A stretch of DNA of 64,000 nucleotides, taken from Halorarius litoreus. Lineage in GTDB: Archaea; Halobacteriota; Halobacteria; Halobacteriales; Haloarculaceae. This document shows positions 8,759-19,200 of the stretch, piece by piece. Position 1 is the first letter of the stretch, and every line of letters starts with the position of its first letter. The position numbers were made by a program, and so were the translations under genes. The stretch spans positions 3,658,001-3,722,000 of the forward strand of contig NZ_CP101454.1 in NCBI RefSeq assembly GCF_024362405.1, given 5' to 3'. The notes below the pieces were generated by a model. It was not told the origin of the DNA. It ran no database searches and saw only the letters and a program-made list of their open reading frames with translations.

Positions 8759-9559
8759 ATGCTTCCCGGCCGGCTCGACAAGGAACTCGCACTCAGCGCA
8801 ACGTACGACACGAGTAGCTGGCAACGCGTCCGTGACTACCAGCGCGTCCGTGACTACCAGCTCGCGAACCCCGACGCGAGCAAGGGCGATGCCGCCGGTG
8901 ACCTCGATCTCGACCCGAACTACATCCACAACTGGTGGTACACGGACGCCCGCCCGCCTGCTGTGAACGCCATCATGACGACGGGCGAGCACGGGTGGAT
9001 TGAGTCCGAGCCGGGCGACCGCGTGTTCGAGGCGCTCACGCTCCTACACGCGTGGCTGATCGCCGGTGGCTCCATCAACGGTGAAGACTTCATGCCCGTC
9101 TGGAGTGAGTTAGCACCCGATAACGACGTGCTTGTTGACGCGCTCGATGTAGTCGGCGTCGGCTCGACGGTGCGGACGCGAGACGGGCGCGTGCCAGAGC
9201 GCCGCCCAGAGTCCGATGGTGCGGTGCTCGGGCGATACCTCGCCGGGGTGCTCGGCGCACCCATCGGAACGAAAGTCGAGACAGCCGTACGCATTCCACG
9301 CTGGCTCCGTGACTGCCCATGGGACACGCGCCTGCGGTGGGCACGGACGTACGTCGTCGTCCGCGGTGTCGACGAATCCGGTCGCGAGGGTCTCTATCTC
9401 CGTAAGGGTGAGCGGTCAGCCGATTACTGGGCCGACCTGTGTGACATATTCGCGGGTGTCGTCGACGACCCAGGTGGCATCGGACTGGTCGATGACACCA
9501 TCACTCTCCGGGGGGCGGCCTACGACGAGCTATTCGTGCTTCCCGCGCTTCCAGAGTAG
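8759..9559 (+). CDS. Possible LAGLIDADG-like DNA-binding protein of the pilin locus
   Basis: This 266-residue protein is not firmly recognised. The N-terminal part (about residues 25-60) looks like a helix-turn-helix (NPDASKGDAAGDLDLDPNYI). The central part (LGRYLAGVLGAPIGTKVE, then IPRWLRDCPWDTRLRWARTY and VVVRGVDE) resembles the second half of LAGLIDADG homing-endonuclease-like proteins found in haloarchaeal mobile regions. The classical acidic LAGLIDADG helix is not clearly present, so it may be a non-cutting regulator. An 18-bp tandem duplication gives RVRDYQ twice near residues 23-34. The ATG at 8759 is preferred to the GTG at 8744. It follows the pilin genes in the same direction after a 59-nt gap. 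Confidence 0.55.
   Translation: MLPGRLDKELALSATYDTSSWQRVRDYQRVRDYQLANPDASKGDAAGDLDLDPNYIHNWWYTDARPPAVNAIMTTGEHGWIESEPGDRVFEALTLLHAWLIAGGSINGEDFMPVWSELAPDNDVLVDALDVVGVGSTVRTRDGRVPERRPESDGAVLGRYLAGVLGAPIGTKVETAVRIPRWLRDCPWDTRLRWARTYVVVRGVDESGREGLYLRKGERSADYWADLCDIFAGVVDDPGGIGLVDDTITLRGAAYDELFVLPALPE
8825..8860. repeat. 18-bp perfect tandem duplication inside a coding region
   Basis: Two adjacent identical 18-nt units (cgcgtccgtgactaccag), in frame, each encoding RVRDYQ. Perfect identity suggests a recent slippage event. Confidence 0.9.
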
Positions 9560-10156
9560 TCCGGTAGCTTCGATGTCCGAACACTGGGCTCGGAATCGTG
9601 GCAATCTGATTGGGGCGTGAGTACACGGGTGCAGCACTCAGTCCGCCACTGGACTCCCCTCCCGGGAGTATCGTACTTGGCCCCACGGTGAGGACGCTTG
9701 CGATCGCCAGTACCAACACCAGTGAGCTGAGATCGGAGCGGACGCCACACTCACCTGAAACGGGATGACGGTCAGGCCGCTGACCACCCCCTCGGGCTCA
9801 ACACTGTCGCCCACCTCTCCGTTCCAATGCAGTCGGTGACTGGCTCGCGACCGAGGTCGAGGGGGATGGCGACCGCTCACCGATTTCCGGGCGTACCTCT
9901 CGTTTGCCTCGAGATCGTACCTTGCGTGTACTCGTTGCTCGCGGTAGTCACGGGTTGAGAGTACCGACTAGTTGGTTCACTGTAAGGGCAAGCATCGTTC
10001 ACTGGCGGGAGCCAGTGAGGGCCCCATTCTCGATGACCGTCTGCTCGGCCGGGCTCGCGCGGATGCGCAGTGGGAACCAGCCCTCCTCGTCGATGCCCAG
10101 CAGTGCCTCCGAATAGCCGGCGTCCTAATGATTGGAATGCCGGAAACGAACCTCTA
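9560..10156. other. Intergenic region with weak remnants
   Basis: About 600 nt without a supportable gene. A minus-strand stretch at 9999-10118 reads as a plausible 40-residue protein tail (EALLGIDEEGWFPLRIR) bounded by stops and without a start, and a second minus-strand stretch near 9640-9760 contains a hydrophobic run (SLVLVLAIASVLTVG). Both look like fragments of decayed genes; neither was identified. Confidence 0.4.
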
Positions 10157-11113
10157 TCAGTTCAGTTGGCGATTCGCCTCGTACCACTCAATCGTCCGTC
10201 GGAGGCCGTCTTCGAACGAGACCTGAGCGGTCCAGTCGAACCGCTGTTCTGCACGCGAGACATCGAGACAACGTCGAGGCTGGCCATCCGGTTTCGACGT
10301 GTCCCACTCGATAGCTCCGTCAAAGTCAGTCAGTTCAGCGATTATCTCAATCAGATCGCGAATGCTGATCTCTTCACCCGTCCCCAAGTTCACGGGGTCG
10401 CTTTCGTTGTACCGTTCCGTCGCGTCCAAGATTCCTTGGGCTGCGTCCGTCACGTAGAGGAACTCGCGTGTCGGTTCGCCCGTTCCCCACGCCGTAATCG
10501 AATCGTCGCCTCGTTCCCGCGCTTCGATGCACTTCCGGATGATCGCCGGGATGACGTGAGATGTCTCGAGATCGAAGTCGTCACGTGGGCCATAGAGATT
10601 CACCGGCAGCAGATAGATGCTGTCGAAGTCGTACTGGTCGCGATAGGCTTTCGACTGCGTGAGTAAGGCTCGCTTCGCGATACCGTACGGGGCATTGGTC
10701 TCTTCCGGATAGCCATCGAACAGGTCGCTCTCTGAGAACGGGATGTCCGTATGCTTCGGATAGGCGCAAATCGTCCCGAGGATGGTGAACTTCTCGACAT
10801 CATAGCGTCGCGCTTGCTCCATCAGTTCGATGCCCATAATGGCATTATCGTAGAAGTAGCGCCCCGGGTTCGCTGCATTTGCCCCGATTCCGCCAACGGT
10901 CGCTGCGAGATGCAGCACCACATCGGCGCCGGAGTCCTCGAACGCCCGCTGGATATCCTCTCGGTTGCGCAGATCGTACTCTGCACTTCGAGGGACGAAG
11001 ATATCAACAGATTCACTCCGAGATTGGAGTTCGTCAACGACGTGGCTGCCGAGGAAGCCCGCGCCGCCGGTCACCATCACCGTCTTGTCGTTCCAGTAGT
11101 CGTGGCTCGTCAT
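10157..11113 (-). CDS. NAD(P)-dependent sugar epimerase, GDP-L-fucose synthase-like
   Basis: This 318-residue short-chain dehydrogenase has the nucleotide-binding GGAGFLGSH motif at its N-terminus and a GDP-fucose-synthase-like core ([20 protein letters not shown], then [11 protein letters not shown] and [10 protein letters not shown] containing the YxxxK pair). Enzymes of this group convert GDP-4-keto-6-deoxymannose to a reduced 6-deoxyhexose. The start was set to the ATG at 11113 (MTSHDYW), which overlaps the upstream dehydratase stop as ATGA; a longer in-frame reading would invade that gene. With its partner it would supply a GDP-linked 6-deoxysugar for cell-surface glycans. The exact sugar is inferred. 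Confidence 0.85.
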   Translation of the reverse strand: MTSHDYWNDKTVMVTGGAGFLGSHVVDELQSRSESVDIFVPRSAEYDLRNREDIQRAFEDSGADVVLHLAATVGGIGANAANPGRYFYDNAIMGIELMEQARRYDVEKFTILGTICAYPKHTDIPFSESDLFDGYPEETNAPYGIAKRALLTQSKAYRDQYDFDSIYLLPVNLYGPRDDFDLETSHVIPAIIRKCIEARERGDDSITAWGTGEPTREFLYVTDAAQGILDATERYNESDPVNLGTGEEISIRDLIEIIAELTDFDGAIEWDTSKPDGQPRRCLDVSRAEQRFDWTAQVSFEDGLRRTIEWYEANRQLN

Positions 11114-12183
11114 CGCCAGTCGACACGACCCGCCCACTTCTCGGGGTTTTCGGCGTACCATTCGATGGTCTGGCGCGCGCCTTCTCTCCAATCGACCTTC
11201 GGTTCCCAGCCGGTCAGTTCGTGCAGTTTCTCATACCCGACGAGCAGTTCCTCGACGTCCGAATCGCCGGGGCGATACCGGTCCTCACGCTGGACAATTT
11301 CAGGATTGTCCCAATAGCCCTCTTCGGAACCAACTTCCAGAAGCAGGTTCGTCCATTCCCGCATCGAAACGTTTTCGCCGTAGCCATAGACGTATTCCTC
11401 GCCCGGGTTACCTTCGAGCGCGACTTGCATGTGGCCGCGGACGCCGTCTTCGACGAAGCACATGTCGCGTTTCGGGGTGAGGTTACCGAGTTCGACGATG
11501 TCGCGTTCGAGCGCCTGGGTGATGATGGTGCCCGTGATGTAGCGGGGGTTCTGCCGCGGGCCGTAGTTGTTGAACATCCGCGTCGTCACGGTCGGGAGCC
11601 CGTAGGCGTCGTGGTAGTTCATCGTGAGGAAGTCCGCCGCCAGCTTCGACGTCGCATAGACCGACGTGGGGTTGACGGGCGACCGTTCGCTCAGCAGGAC
11701 CCGGCCATCGTCCTCGTACTCGTGTTTATCGGCCATTTGTTCGTCGACGTTGCCGTACTCCTCGCTGGTTCCGGCCGTGTCGAACTTCGCGATATCCAGG
11801 TCGAGATCGACGATGGCCTGCAGGAGGTTCATCGTGCCGTTGACGTTCGTGTCGATCGTCTCGTACGGTCGGTCCCACGACTCGCCGACGTGTGCCTGCG
11901 CGCCGAGGTGGAAGAGAATCGTATCAGAGTACTCAGACATCGCCTTGAGCGACTCCGTGACAGAGTGCTTGTCGCGGAGGTCTCCTCGATGGACTGTGAT
12001 ATCATCGCGTAGATGGCGAATGTTCCGCAGTTCACCACTCGAGGTTGCCCGAACGAACACGTGAACGTTCGCGCCAAACTCGACGAGTGTTTCCGTCAGG
12101 TGCGACCCCACAAACCCGTCCGCGCCCGTGACGAAGACCGGGCGGTCGTTGAATCGTGCTTCCAGATTCATTCGATACAACAT
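11110..12183 (-). CDS. NAD-dependent sugar-nucleotide 4,6-dehydratase (GDP-mannose 4,6-dehydratase-like)
   Basis: The 357-residue extended SDR has the nucleotide-binding motif GADGFVGSH, the TSEEYG motif that supplies the catalytic acidic residues of 4,6-dehydratases, the YATSK catalytic Tyr/Lys, and [14 protein letters not shown] in the substrate-binding part. It would oxidise C4 and dehydrate C5-C6 of a nucleotide hexose. Pairing by ATGA overlap with a fucose-synthase-like epimerase favours GDP-mannose as substrate. The second ATG (MNLEARF, 12171) is an equally good start. It is divergent from the glycosyltransferase at 12877 across an AT-rich 0.7-kb gap. Confidence 0.85.
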   Translation of the reverse strand: MLYRMNLEARFNDRPVFVTGADGFVGSHLTETLVEFGANVHVFVRATSSGELRNIRHLRDDITVHRGDLRDKHSVTESLKAMSEYSDTILFHLGAQAHVGESWDRPYETIDTNVNGTMNLLQAIVDLDLDIAKFDTAGTSEEYGNVDEQMADKHEYEDDGRVLLSERSPVNPTSVYATSKLAADFLTMNYHDAYGLPTVTTRMFNNYGPRQNPRYITGTIITQALERDIVELGNLTPKRDMCFVEDGVRGHMQVALEGNPGEEYVYGYGENVSMREWTNLLLEVGSEEGYWDNPEIVQREDRYRPGDSDVEELLVGYEKLHELTGWEPKVDWREGARQTIEWYAENPEKWAGRVDWR

Positions 12184-12876
12184 CGTGGAACATCTTACGC
12201 TTCAAACATTCGATTGTAATCTAACAGGTCTCCTCTGAGTGACTTAAACGGGGCTCCATACTCCAAGTATCCGCGTCCTCTTCACCTGCCTTCGCCGTGC
12301 GCACCCAGTTGGCTTCCACTCGGAGAGCCCTGGCCAGTCAACAAATTAGCCAGCGGACCCGCCCAACCTCTTGTTCTCGGTTAATAGCTCAAGGGAGAGC
12401 AGGTTTCGTACACAGTCGTAGTGCTGTTTCAGGGTATTCGACTACGAAACACTTGTTATTAATCAGATACGACTTCAAACCCTACAATGTACTGTTGATT
12501 ATATTGAATTAAATCATTTCCCACACGATGAATACTTAAGGAGGCTTCGAGAATTTCGATCGCAGTATCTCATCTTCACTAACCCCGTACCAGAAACCCC
12601 GATGCTTGTGAACGTGTATTGGTCATTCCGTCTGTGACAGACAACGACCAAGGTTGTAACTGAGGGACGACAGCAGAACATTTTGACCTCCGGTGGTAAC
12701 CAACAGATAGTATTCGAAACTCGGATATACCTTCGTCCGCACGATTCGGATCATATATCAGACATAGCTGGAACAACCATATACCATACCCCAACAATAA
12801 ACATATTAGTGGTGTGAATTCTGAGTAGTTAGTAACTACTGCTCAACAGGACGAGTATGAAGGAATTAATTACAAT
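12184..12876. other. AT-rich intergenic region between divergent glycan genes
   Basis: About 690 nt with no supportable gene. Base composition changes here from GC-rich on the left to AT-rich on the right, marking the left border of the low-GC part of the glycan region. It must contain the divergent promoters. AT-rich candidates such as caataaacatatta near 12795-12808 were noted, but none is convincing. Confidence 0.5.
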
Positions 12877-14157
12877 ATGTGTGGTGGGGAGATGAGCGAA
12901 AACAGCATTCCAACTAACACCGGCAACCTCGGGTTAAGGGCTACAGCGACGAACGGACACGAGCAACCTACAGACCACGAGCAACAGAGTCACTCAGGGG
13001 ATGAGCTCTTGCTCCAACAGGGGAGCAACCGTACACCCACAATTTCGGTCATAATGCCGACGCTCAACGAAGAGGATGGTATCGAGGAGTGTATTGTCAA
13101 GATCAAGACCGCACTTGAAGAATTACAAGTTTACGGGGAGATAATCGTCAGCGACGACTCAACGGACCGTACCCCTGAGATTGCTCGCGAACAGGGATGT
13201 GTCGTTATTAACCCAGATCGGGACGGTTACGGCTACGCGTACCGGTACGCATTCGACCACGTTCGAGGAGACTATATCGTCATCGGGGACGCTGATACGA
13301 CGTATGACTTCGAAGAGATTCCACGCTTGCTCCGCGAGTTGGAGGAGACCGGGGCGGATATGGTTATGGGGAGCCGTCTAGAAGGCGAAATCGAACCGGG
13401 CGCAATGCCTCCACTTCACCAGTACATAGGGAACCCGCTTCTCACGTGGTTCCTCAACGCTTTCTATGGAGCGGATGTCAGTGACGCCCACAGCGGGTTC
13501 CGCATCTTCAATCGGGAGGTGCTGGAAGATCTAGACTTTCAGACCACGGGGATGGAGTTCGCCAGCGAGATGATTATGGAGGCAGGAGCGAAGAATCTTG
13601 ATATTGCCGAGGTACCAATCACATATCACGAACGAAAAGGCGAGGCAACGCTAGAAAGCTTCCAGGATGGCTGGCGACACGTGAAGTTCATGCTTCAAAA
13701 CGCGCCCAGCTACCTGTTTACAGGCCCAGCGATTGGGATGGGTATTATTGGAGTGTGTCTGATGTTTATCTCGATGCTACAGCAACCTGTTGAAGGGGTG
13801 TTTCTGGGGACACACACCGCAATAGCTGGAAGCCTATTCATTATCGTAGGGTATCAGGTAGGTAGTCTGTCTATCTTCAGTTCTATCGCGACGAATCCGA
13901 TTCAGAAACCAAAAGACCCGGTCACGAGTTGGGTCAACCGAAACTTCCAACTCCAGCATGGCGCGACACTCGGTCTTGGATTCTTTGCCTTCGGGGCATT
14001 GGGCCTCGCATACTGTACGTGGGTATGGGTAGGGAGTGGATTTTCGATTTCTCCTAACGTTGTTATCACCATCATCTCTGTGACGGCTGTCATCCTAGGT
14101 GTCCAGACGGTGTTTTACGCATTTTTCTTGAGCATGATTGCGGAGAACAGGACTTAA
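12877..14157 (+). CDS. Family 2 glycosyltransferase with C-terminal membrane segments (dolichol-phosphate sugar synthase type)
   Basis: The 426-residue protein has a polar Gln/Asn/His-rich N-terminal extension of about 55 residues. A GT-A catalytic domain follows, with ISVIMPTLNEEDGIEECI, IIVSDDSTDRT and the metal-binding GDADTTYD. At least three to four hydrophobic segments (about 280-300, 310-335, 370-395, 400-425) anchor it in the membrane. This architecture matches dolichol-phosphate glucose/mannose synthases, which charge the lipid carrier for N-glycosylation or hand over single sugars. The start is uncertain: ATG 12877 or ATG 12892 (MSENS), both ahead of the fold. It is transcribed alone and faces away from the dehydratase pair. 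Confidence 0.85.
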   Translation: MCGGEMSENSIPTNTGNLGLRATATNGHEQPTDHEQQSHSGDELLLQQGSNRTPTISVIMPTLNEEDGIEECIVKIKTALEELQVYGEIIVSDDSTDRTPEIAREQGCVVINPDRDGYGYAYRYAFDHVRGDYIVIGDADTTYDFEEIPRLLRELEETGADMVMGSRLEGEIEPGAMPPLHQYIGNPLLTWFLNAFYGADVSDAHSGFRIFNREVLEDLDFQTTGMEFASEMIMEAGAKNLDIAEVPITYHERKGEATLESFQDGWRHVKFMLQNAPSYLFTGPAIGMGIIGVCLMFISMLQQPVEGVFLGTHTAIAGSLFIIVGYQVGSLSIFSSIATNPIQKPKDPVTSWVNRNFQLQHGATLGLGFFAFGALGLAYCTWVWVGSGFSISPNVVITIISVTAVILGVQTVFYAFFLSMIAENRT

Positions 14158-14780
14158 GATTTAGTTGGAGGGTTTAATATTGGAATTGGGACACTCAGAT
14201 AAGGCAGACATAGGCGAAGGTATATTACTCGAAGGCGGAATCAGCCTTGGGTTGATTCCAGCGCCACAATGTAGATCGGAAAATACTCTGCTTACAAAGT
14301 TTCTCAATGAGTTCAACAGTGTTGTGTCGGCGAAGCCACTCAGGGATTCGAGTGTTTATTCGCGATATGCGGAAGCAAAAAGTGCAAGTTGCCTTCAATT
14401 ATCACGATATATAAGTTAGACCTTGAATGAGAGGAGATTCTATTTGATTACAGCTTGGTGAACTAGGAAAGCGGCGTAGGAAGTAATATCAGACACCAGA
14501 TAATATCTTCACGGTTCAAACGGGGGGTCGGAAAAGAGTTGATTTAGTACGCACATTTTTGCAGAGGCTTTATTCATGCTAGAACCGATCATTCCGCCTG
14601 AGTCCTAAGTGTATCGGCGAGTACTAGTGGGTGGAGGTTCACAATTATTGTATGATTTTTTATTCAACCACTGGTGTCGAATGCCATCATTCCCGATCCA
14701 GAACAAATTATACCGTTGGGACATACTTTAGTTTCATGTAGTACCCACCATATCGACACATCAATACACCAGAACAATAT
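14158..14780. other. AT-rich intergenic region
   Basis: About 620 nt between convergent genes with no supportable gene. A plus-strand frame at 14165-14419 stays open (SVVSAKPLRDSSVYSRY and similar) but has no recognisable family or start context. It could be a mobile-element fragment. Confidence 0.4.
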
Positions 14781-16361
14781 TTACATATAGCCCAAGTCTT
14801 TCAGCCGCTGTTTTACAGAGGAATCGTCTTCAAAGTTTTTGTTAGGCATACGTTCGTCATCGATCTCATATTGTTCGATGATTTTTGGGCTTTCACCGGG
14901 ATCCAGTATTCCGGGTAATACATGACCATCAAACCCTTCTAGAAGGGGAATATCATGAAGGTGTAGAAGCGTTGGAGTTATATCATTAACAGTACCCTGT
15001 ACATTTCCTTGCTCTAATCTTTCCCCAGACATTATTAACACTCCCTCTGGGTCGTGATCAGCGACGCGGAGGTGAGGATCTTCGAACCATTCAGAACCGA
15101 AATCACCGTAAAAGGAATATTCCCAGTCTTTGGGTTGAATAATTAGATCTGCAGCTGTGCACATATTATCCCCAGAGTATAAAGATTCCTTCCGCACCAC
15201 ATCATCGATCAGTGGTTGGTTTGTTTTGGGATGTTCTAAGGACAAAAGCCGTTCTTGAATTTCATCGATAACATTTTCAACGTTTTCCTGAGCAACAGTC
15301 CCGTCTGGAAAAGCTTCCAACTTATTAATGTATATTCTGCCCATATATCCGAATGAGAATACCTCCGTATCAGACCATTCGATTCTTGACCCAAGTTTCT
15401 GCTGTTCATGCTCTCCCCAAATTGAACTAATCACCTGGTCAGGAATTACTTTCTTTGATAAATGCCTAACTCGCGGTGGCAAATTATCTACAGACTTGAC
15501 CAAGAGTTCCCACATACTCTGTAAAGCATCTATCGCCGAGCTACTAGATGTTGACCTTCGTGTAAGGTATTCCATATCTTCAAACACATTGTTTAAATGT
15601 ATTTTCCCCTTGATTCTTTTTGCGCCATGGTCTGATAATACAATTATATTGCAATTTTCAGGAATATCGTCCAGGAACTGCCCAATGATATCATCTAATT
15701 TCATATACAACAGATCCACCGCATTTTGCCCTTCGATTTGGAAATCCCATAGATAATGTTGTGCCCAATCGAGTGTCATAAATACAGACAAGAGAACATC
15801 TAATTCATACCGCTGCATTAATTCACGTGTGAGCCGACCTTGGCTTTCTGTAACCCGATCTAATTCATGGTAATATCGTTTCAACCCATCATGCGGATTT
15901 ACATCTGGATATAGTTTGTATCCATTATCGTCAATAATTTTCTGCACCTCTTCAGGGTAAGCCAAGTTTTGGTTATCAGGTGCAGGAATACCAGAAATAA
16001 AAAATGGTTCAACATGATCCGGTGGACGAACCATTGGATAATTGATAACCCCAACATTTAGGTCGTAAGTATTCAAGATATCCCAAACTGGAGTTAGATT
16101 TTTGCTATTGTAGTCAGTGGGTTCTATATTATACGTTCCATCGTTTATTTCTAAAAAGTCATAGATGCCATGATCTCCAGGATTCACCCCCGTTGCTATC
16201 GAAGTCCAAGCGAGCGGAGTCATTGGAGGGTTAGACGAACGCAAGACACCAGATGAACCAGATTCAATAAGCCCTGATAAGTTTGGTAGCTTATCATCCT
16301 CTAATAGACGGTCGATTACCGACCAAGTAGCAGCATCTAAACCGATCACAAGGGTTTTCAT
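14781..16361 (-). CDS. Type I phosphodiesterase / alkaline-phosphatase superfamily enzyme
   Basis: The 526-residue protein (start MKTLVIGLDAATW, chosen over MGIM 9 nt upstream) carries the superfamily's metal-binding core: GLDAATW near the N-terminus, a Thr nucleophile in PPMTPLAWTSIATG, GDHGIYDF, and the distal SDHGAKRIKGKIHL. Such enzymes hydrolyse phosphodiester or sulfate bonds or transfer phospho-groups. Homologues occur in haloarchaeal glycan clusters, often of unknown substrate. It is the last gene of a three-gene minus-strand run (glycosyltransferase, flippase, phosphodiesterase), although 114 nt separate it from the flippase. The AT-rich composition sets it apart from flanking genes. 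There is no signal peptide, so it probably acts in the cytoplasm. Confidence 0.8.
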   Translation of the reverse strand: MKTLVIGLDAATWSVIDRLLEDDKLPNLSGLIESGSSGVLRSSNPPMTPLAWTSIATGVNPGDHGIYDFLEINDGTYNIEPTDYNSKNLTPVWDILNTYDLNVGVINYPMVRPPDHVEPFFISGIPAPDNQNLAYPEEVQKIIDDNGYKLYPDVNPHDGLKRYYHELDRVTESQGRLTRELMQRYELDVLLSVFMTLDWAQHYLWDFQIEGQNAVDLLYMKLDDIIGQFLDDIPENCNIIVLSDHGAKRIKGKIHLNNVFEDMEYLTRRSTSSSSAIDALQSMWELLVKSVDNLPPRVRHLSKKVIPDQVISSIWGEHEQQKLGSRIEWSDTEVFSFGYMGRIYINKLEAFPDGTVAQENVENVIDEIQERLLSLEHPKTNQPLIDDVVRKESLYSGDNMCTAADLIIQPKDWEYSFYGDFGSEWFEDPHLRVADHDPEGVLIMSGERLEQGNVQGTVNDITPTLLHLHDIPLLEGFDGHVLPGILDPGESPKIIEQYEIDDERMPNKNFEDDSSVKQRLKDLGYM

Positions 16362-16484
16362 AATACCCAAAAATGACGGGAATGTTTTAAAAACTTTGGT
16401 TATTAAATTGTGATTATTCTATATATAAAAAACCGATGAGGTAGTTTTAGCCACGTTTCTACACCGCAGGTATTGACTTATGGT

Positions 16485-17915
16485 TTAAGCCTCTGTATTT
16501 TTAACATCCTGGAAGGCGATCGCAGCTATCTTGTGTCGTAATGATGGATGCGGATACATAAGACAGAGATATATAACTGTCAGACAAAATATAAATGTAA
16601 TAAGTTCCAATGTAGATTCAATGCTATAGAACATTAAGTATGTTTCAATGATAATAGACATACCAACAGAGGATATCAAAATCCAGCCAATTTCGGACTT
16701 GTTCATTATTACACTAATGTGACTATTTAAATAATAGAAATTAAGAATTACACCGCCTAGTACCATTGATAACAGGGTACCGACGGCGATACCTTCAAGC
16801 CCGAAAGTCATACCTAACATTATATTAAGCAATATATTTAAACAGGTACCTAATAGAGCAGCTTTCGCAGCAAGGTCCGGGCGATCTATTGCTTGGAGAC
16901 CGCTTCGAAACGTAAGTTGCAGCGATTCGGCCAAGCGATTAATCATTAGAATCACCAGTACCGTGGCTCCAGGCAGATATTCCTTCCCGAATGTAAAATG
17001 AATTAGTTCAGTTGATAAGAGTATAACACCGCATGATGCAGGTATAGTAAGCAACGCGCCATAGGAGATACTATCGGTAAGTAAGTGTTGTATTTCATTA
17101 AAGCGGCGTTTTTCAAACCATTGGCTCATCACAGGGAACGTGGTTGCCGTATATGACTTACTGAATAAAATGGCAATTGCACTGATTCTCCAAGTTACTT
17201 CGTAGATTCCAACGGATGTCCTAGTAAGTAAGTAGCCGATAATTGCCACGTCGATCCAGTTGTAGACTTGTGAGCCAATGATGGCAATAATATTGTACTT
17301 TGCATAGTGAACTAGTGAAAGTAAAGCACTGTACCTAGGCCAAGCCAATTGAGTATGGATTAGGAATCCTCCAAATATCGAGGTCAAGCCCAGAGATATA
17401 ATCAGAGCATATACCATCCCGGCACCTTCTAAGCCAAATTGGGATAGTCCGACACCAGCACCAACCCAAGTGGTTTGCTTTATAAATTCTAATAGAGCAG
17501 TTTGACTAACTCTTAGCTCACCTTTGAGTACACCTGTGAGAAGCTCCGTTGCCTCGTGAAGGATTAACCCGACAATTAGAAAATATGCCAACCGATGGCC
17601 AATATAATCGTTGATTTTTACCCTAAAAATTAGAATTGAGATAGTAGCGATAAAAAGTAACAATATCTTGCTTACTATGGCAGTTCCCAAAACAGATCTT
17701 GGATCCATGCCCTCACTGATTCGCTTTTCTGTTGCGCTTCGAATCCCTAGGTCAGTAGGTACGCTAATCAAGTTGAGGAGGGATTGGAATAGAAAAAAGA
17801 TTCCAATTTGACTCGGTCCAAATTCTCTCGAGAAGTACAAGATGGCAATAAAGGTAATACCAGTCGTAACTATCTTGGATATAAACAGTATAGAACTGCT
17901 CTTTTCGATATCCAT
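16485..17915 (-). CDS. Oligosaccharide flippase (Wzx/MOP superfamily)
   Basis: This 476-residue integral membrane protein has about 12-14 hydrophobic segments and the Wzx-type start (SSILFISKIVTTGITFIAIL, then FFLFQSLLNLISVPTDLGIRSA). It would move lipid-linked glycans across the membrane, the role AglR or Wzx plays in related pathways. It begins 1 nt after the stop of the glycosyltransferase upstream, so the two are co-transcribed. Codon use is AT-rich. The transported glycan is unknown. Confidence 0.9.
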   Translation of the reverse strand: MDIEKSSSILFISKIVTTGITFIAILYFSREFGPSQIGIFFLFQSLLNLISVPTDLGIRSATEKRISEGMDPRSVLGTAIVSKILLLFIATISILIFRVKINDYIGHRLAYFLIVGLILHEATELLTGVLKGELRVSQTALLEFIKQTTWVGAGVGLSQFGLEGAGMVYALIISLGLTSIFGGFLIHTQLAWPRYSALLSLVHYAKYNIIAIIGSQVYNWIDVAIIGYLLTRTSVGIYEVTWRISAIAILFSKSYTATTFPVMSQWFEKRRFNEIQHLLTDSISYGALLTIPASCGVILLSTELIHFTFGKEYLPGATVLVILMINRLAESLQLTFRSGLQAIDRPDLAAKAALLGTCLNILLNIMLGMTFGLEGIAVGTLLSMVLGGVILNFYYLNSHISVIMNKSEIGWILISSVGMSIIIETYLMFYSIESTLELITFIFCLTVIYLCLMYPHPSLRHKIAAIAFQDVKNTEA

Positions 17916-17916
17916 T

Positions 17917-19200
17917 TTAGCCGTCAGAATTTAGCTGTTGGAGCAATTTTGACATTGTATTCTTGAAATTTTCAGCAAATTGTATTTGGCTGTGTATGTT
18001 TTTAGACCGGACAATCGCATTGTCGGACATATTTTGCACCTCTGAGTCTGGAAGATTTGAACATGAGATGCATGTTTGTCGTATTGTATCAATTTGAGTA
18101 CCCTGTAGCCGGATCCCCCAGTCGCCAAGATCATTTGCCACTTGCGGAGGGACTACAGGAATCACACCAAACCGCATCGACACTGCCACTGATCCAGGGT
18201 ATCCAGATTCACTTGCGGAGGGGAAAATCAGAAAAGAGCATTTCCCACATATCTCTCTGAATTTTTTAGACTCCACATTCACCTTTCCGATGGTATGAAT
18301 GTTATCCGTATTAAAAAGCTCTTCATGGTACGCATTCTTAAATTCATTTTCTGAGTCAATTGGACCACAAACATACAGGTCACACTCATCCATTGGCGAA
18401 AATGCATCAAGCACTAGGTCTAACCCTTTATGAACGAGACCAGAACCTCCAAACCATAGGAAATTAGATTTTGACTCTACCCTAGAACCACGAGATGATA
18501 TTGGTGCTTTTATATGAGGGATTGAATTCATAATTGATTCGATATATTGTACATTCGTATTGTTCTTGTATGTCTGAACCGTCCCCTCATCACCAATCGC
18601 AAGGATGGCATCTGTAAAGCGCTCGTGAGAGATCTCTGAGATCTGTCTTTTTGGTGATAAACGAATAGAGCGGCGCTTCTGTAATCGATCTAAACGCCTG
18701 ATTTCTGATGAATTTTGAAACTTCCAATGTCTCCCGGTCCCATAAAAAATATTGTGAGTATTTTGATCGACTCTTGATGAAAATCGCTCATAATTTGGAC
18801 CCATCCCAAACAATATATCATAATTCTCGTAGCTTTCAGGCCGTCGATCTACAGCGTCGTATTGAAAAAGGTCAACATCATACCCGAGTTCGTTGAAAGC
18901 TTGCGTTATTGCCCAAGCTTCCCACTTGTTTTGGTGTCGGAAATATAGAGAAGAACTTTCCGGAATGAAAAACGGATCTAAAATATATGATAATAACACA
19001 CGGCCCTTTGATTTTCTGGTTGTGTTTGAACGCACATGATAGCCCGAGAGCCTCCGATATCCCTTCAGGCGCAATACATCGATAGTTTCGTGGAGGTCCC
19101 TCCTCGACACGAAATCCAAGATCTCATTAATAGTACCGTACATATTAATCTTAAAGCCATTTGAGAGATACCCCAACAGAGTTAAAGAATTTCCGAACAT
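17917..19200 (-). CDS. Glycosyltransferase, group 1 (GT-B fold)
   Basis: The 427-residue protein has a GT-B-like C-terminal half: FLWFGGSGLVHKGLDLVLDAF, CDLYVCGP, and a donor-site region with FLIFPSASESGYPGSVAVSM in place of the usual E-x7-E motif. The N-terminal acceptor domain is divergent and includes FYGTGRHWKFQN. It would transfer a sugar to a glycan under construction. It is the first gene of the AT-rich minus-strand operon and is divergent from the GT4 gene at 19348. The 147-nt gap holds both promoters. Confidence 0.8.
   Translation of the reverse strand: MFGNSLTLLGYLSNGFKINMYGTINEILDFVSRRDLHETIDVLRLKGYRRLSGYHVRSNTTRKSKGRVLLSYILDPFFIPESSSLYFRHQNKWEAWAITQAFNELGYDVDLFQYDAVDRRPESYENYDILFGMGPNYERFSSRVDQNTHNIFYGTGRHWKFQNSSEIRRLDRLQKRRSIRLSPKRQISEISHERFTDAILAIGDEGTVQTYKNNTNVQYIESIMNSIPHIKAPISSRGSRVESKSNFLWFGGSGLVHKGLDLVLDAFSPMDECDLYVCGPIDSENEFKNAYHEELFNTDNIHTIGKVNVESKKFREICGKCSFLIFPSASESGYPGSVAVSMRFGVIPVVPPQVANDLGDWGIRLQGTQIDTIRQTCISCSNLPDSEVQNMSDNAIVRSKNIHSQIQFAENFKNTMSKLLQQLNSDG

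Noticed and set aside
9972..10226. 84-codon plus-strand frame before the epimerase
   Set aside because: Overlaps the 3' end of the epimerase gene and has no family; the minus strand holds a better protein-like fragment here.
14165..14419. 84-codon frame in the AT-rich gap
   Set aside because: No family, poor start context and no neighbour coupling; could be a fragment, but it cannot be supported as a gene.
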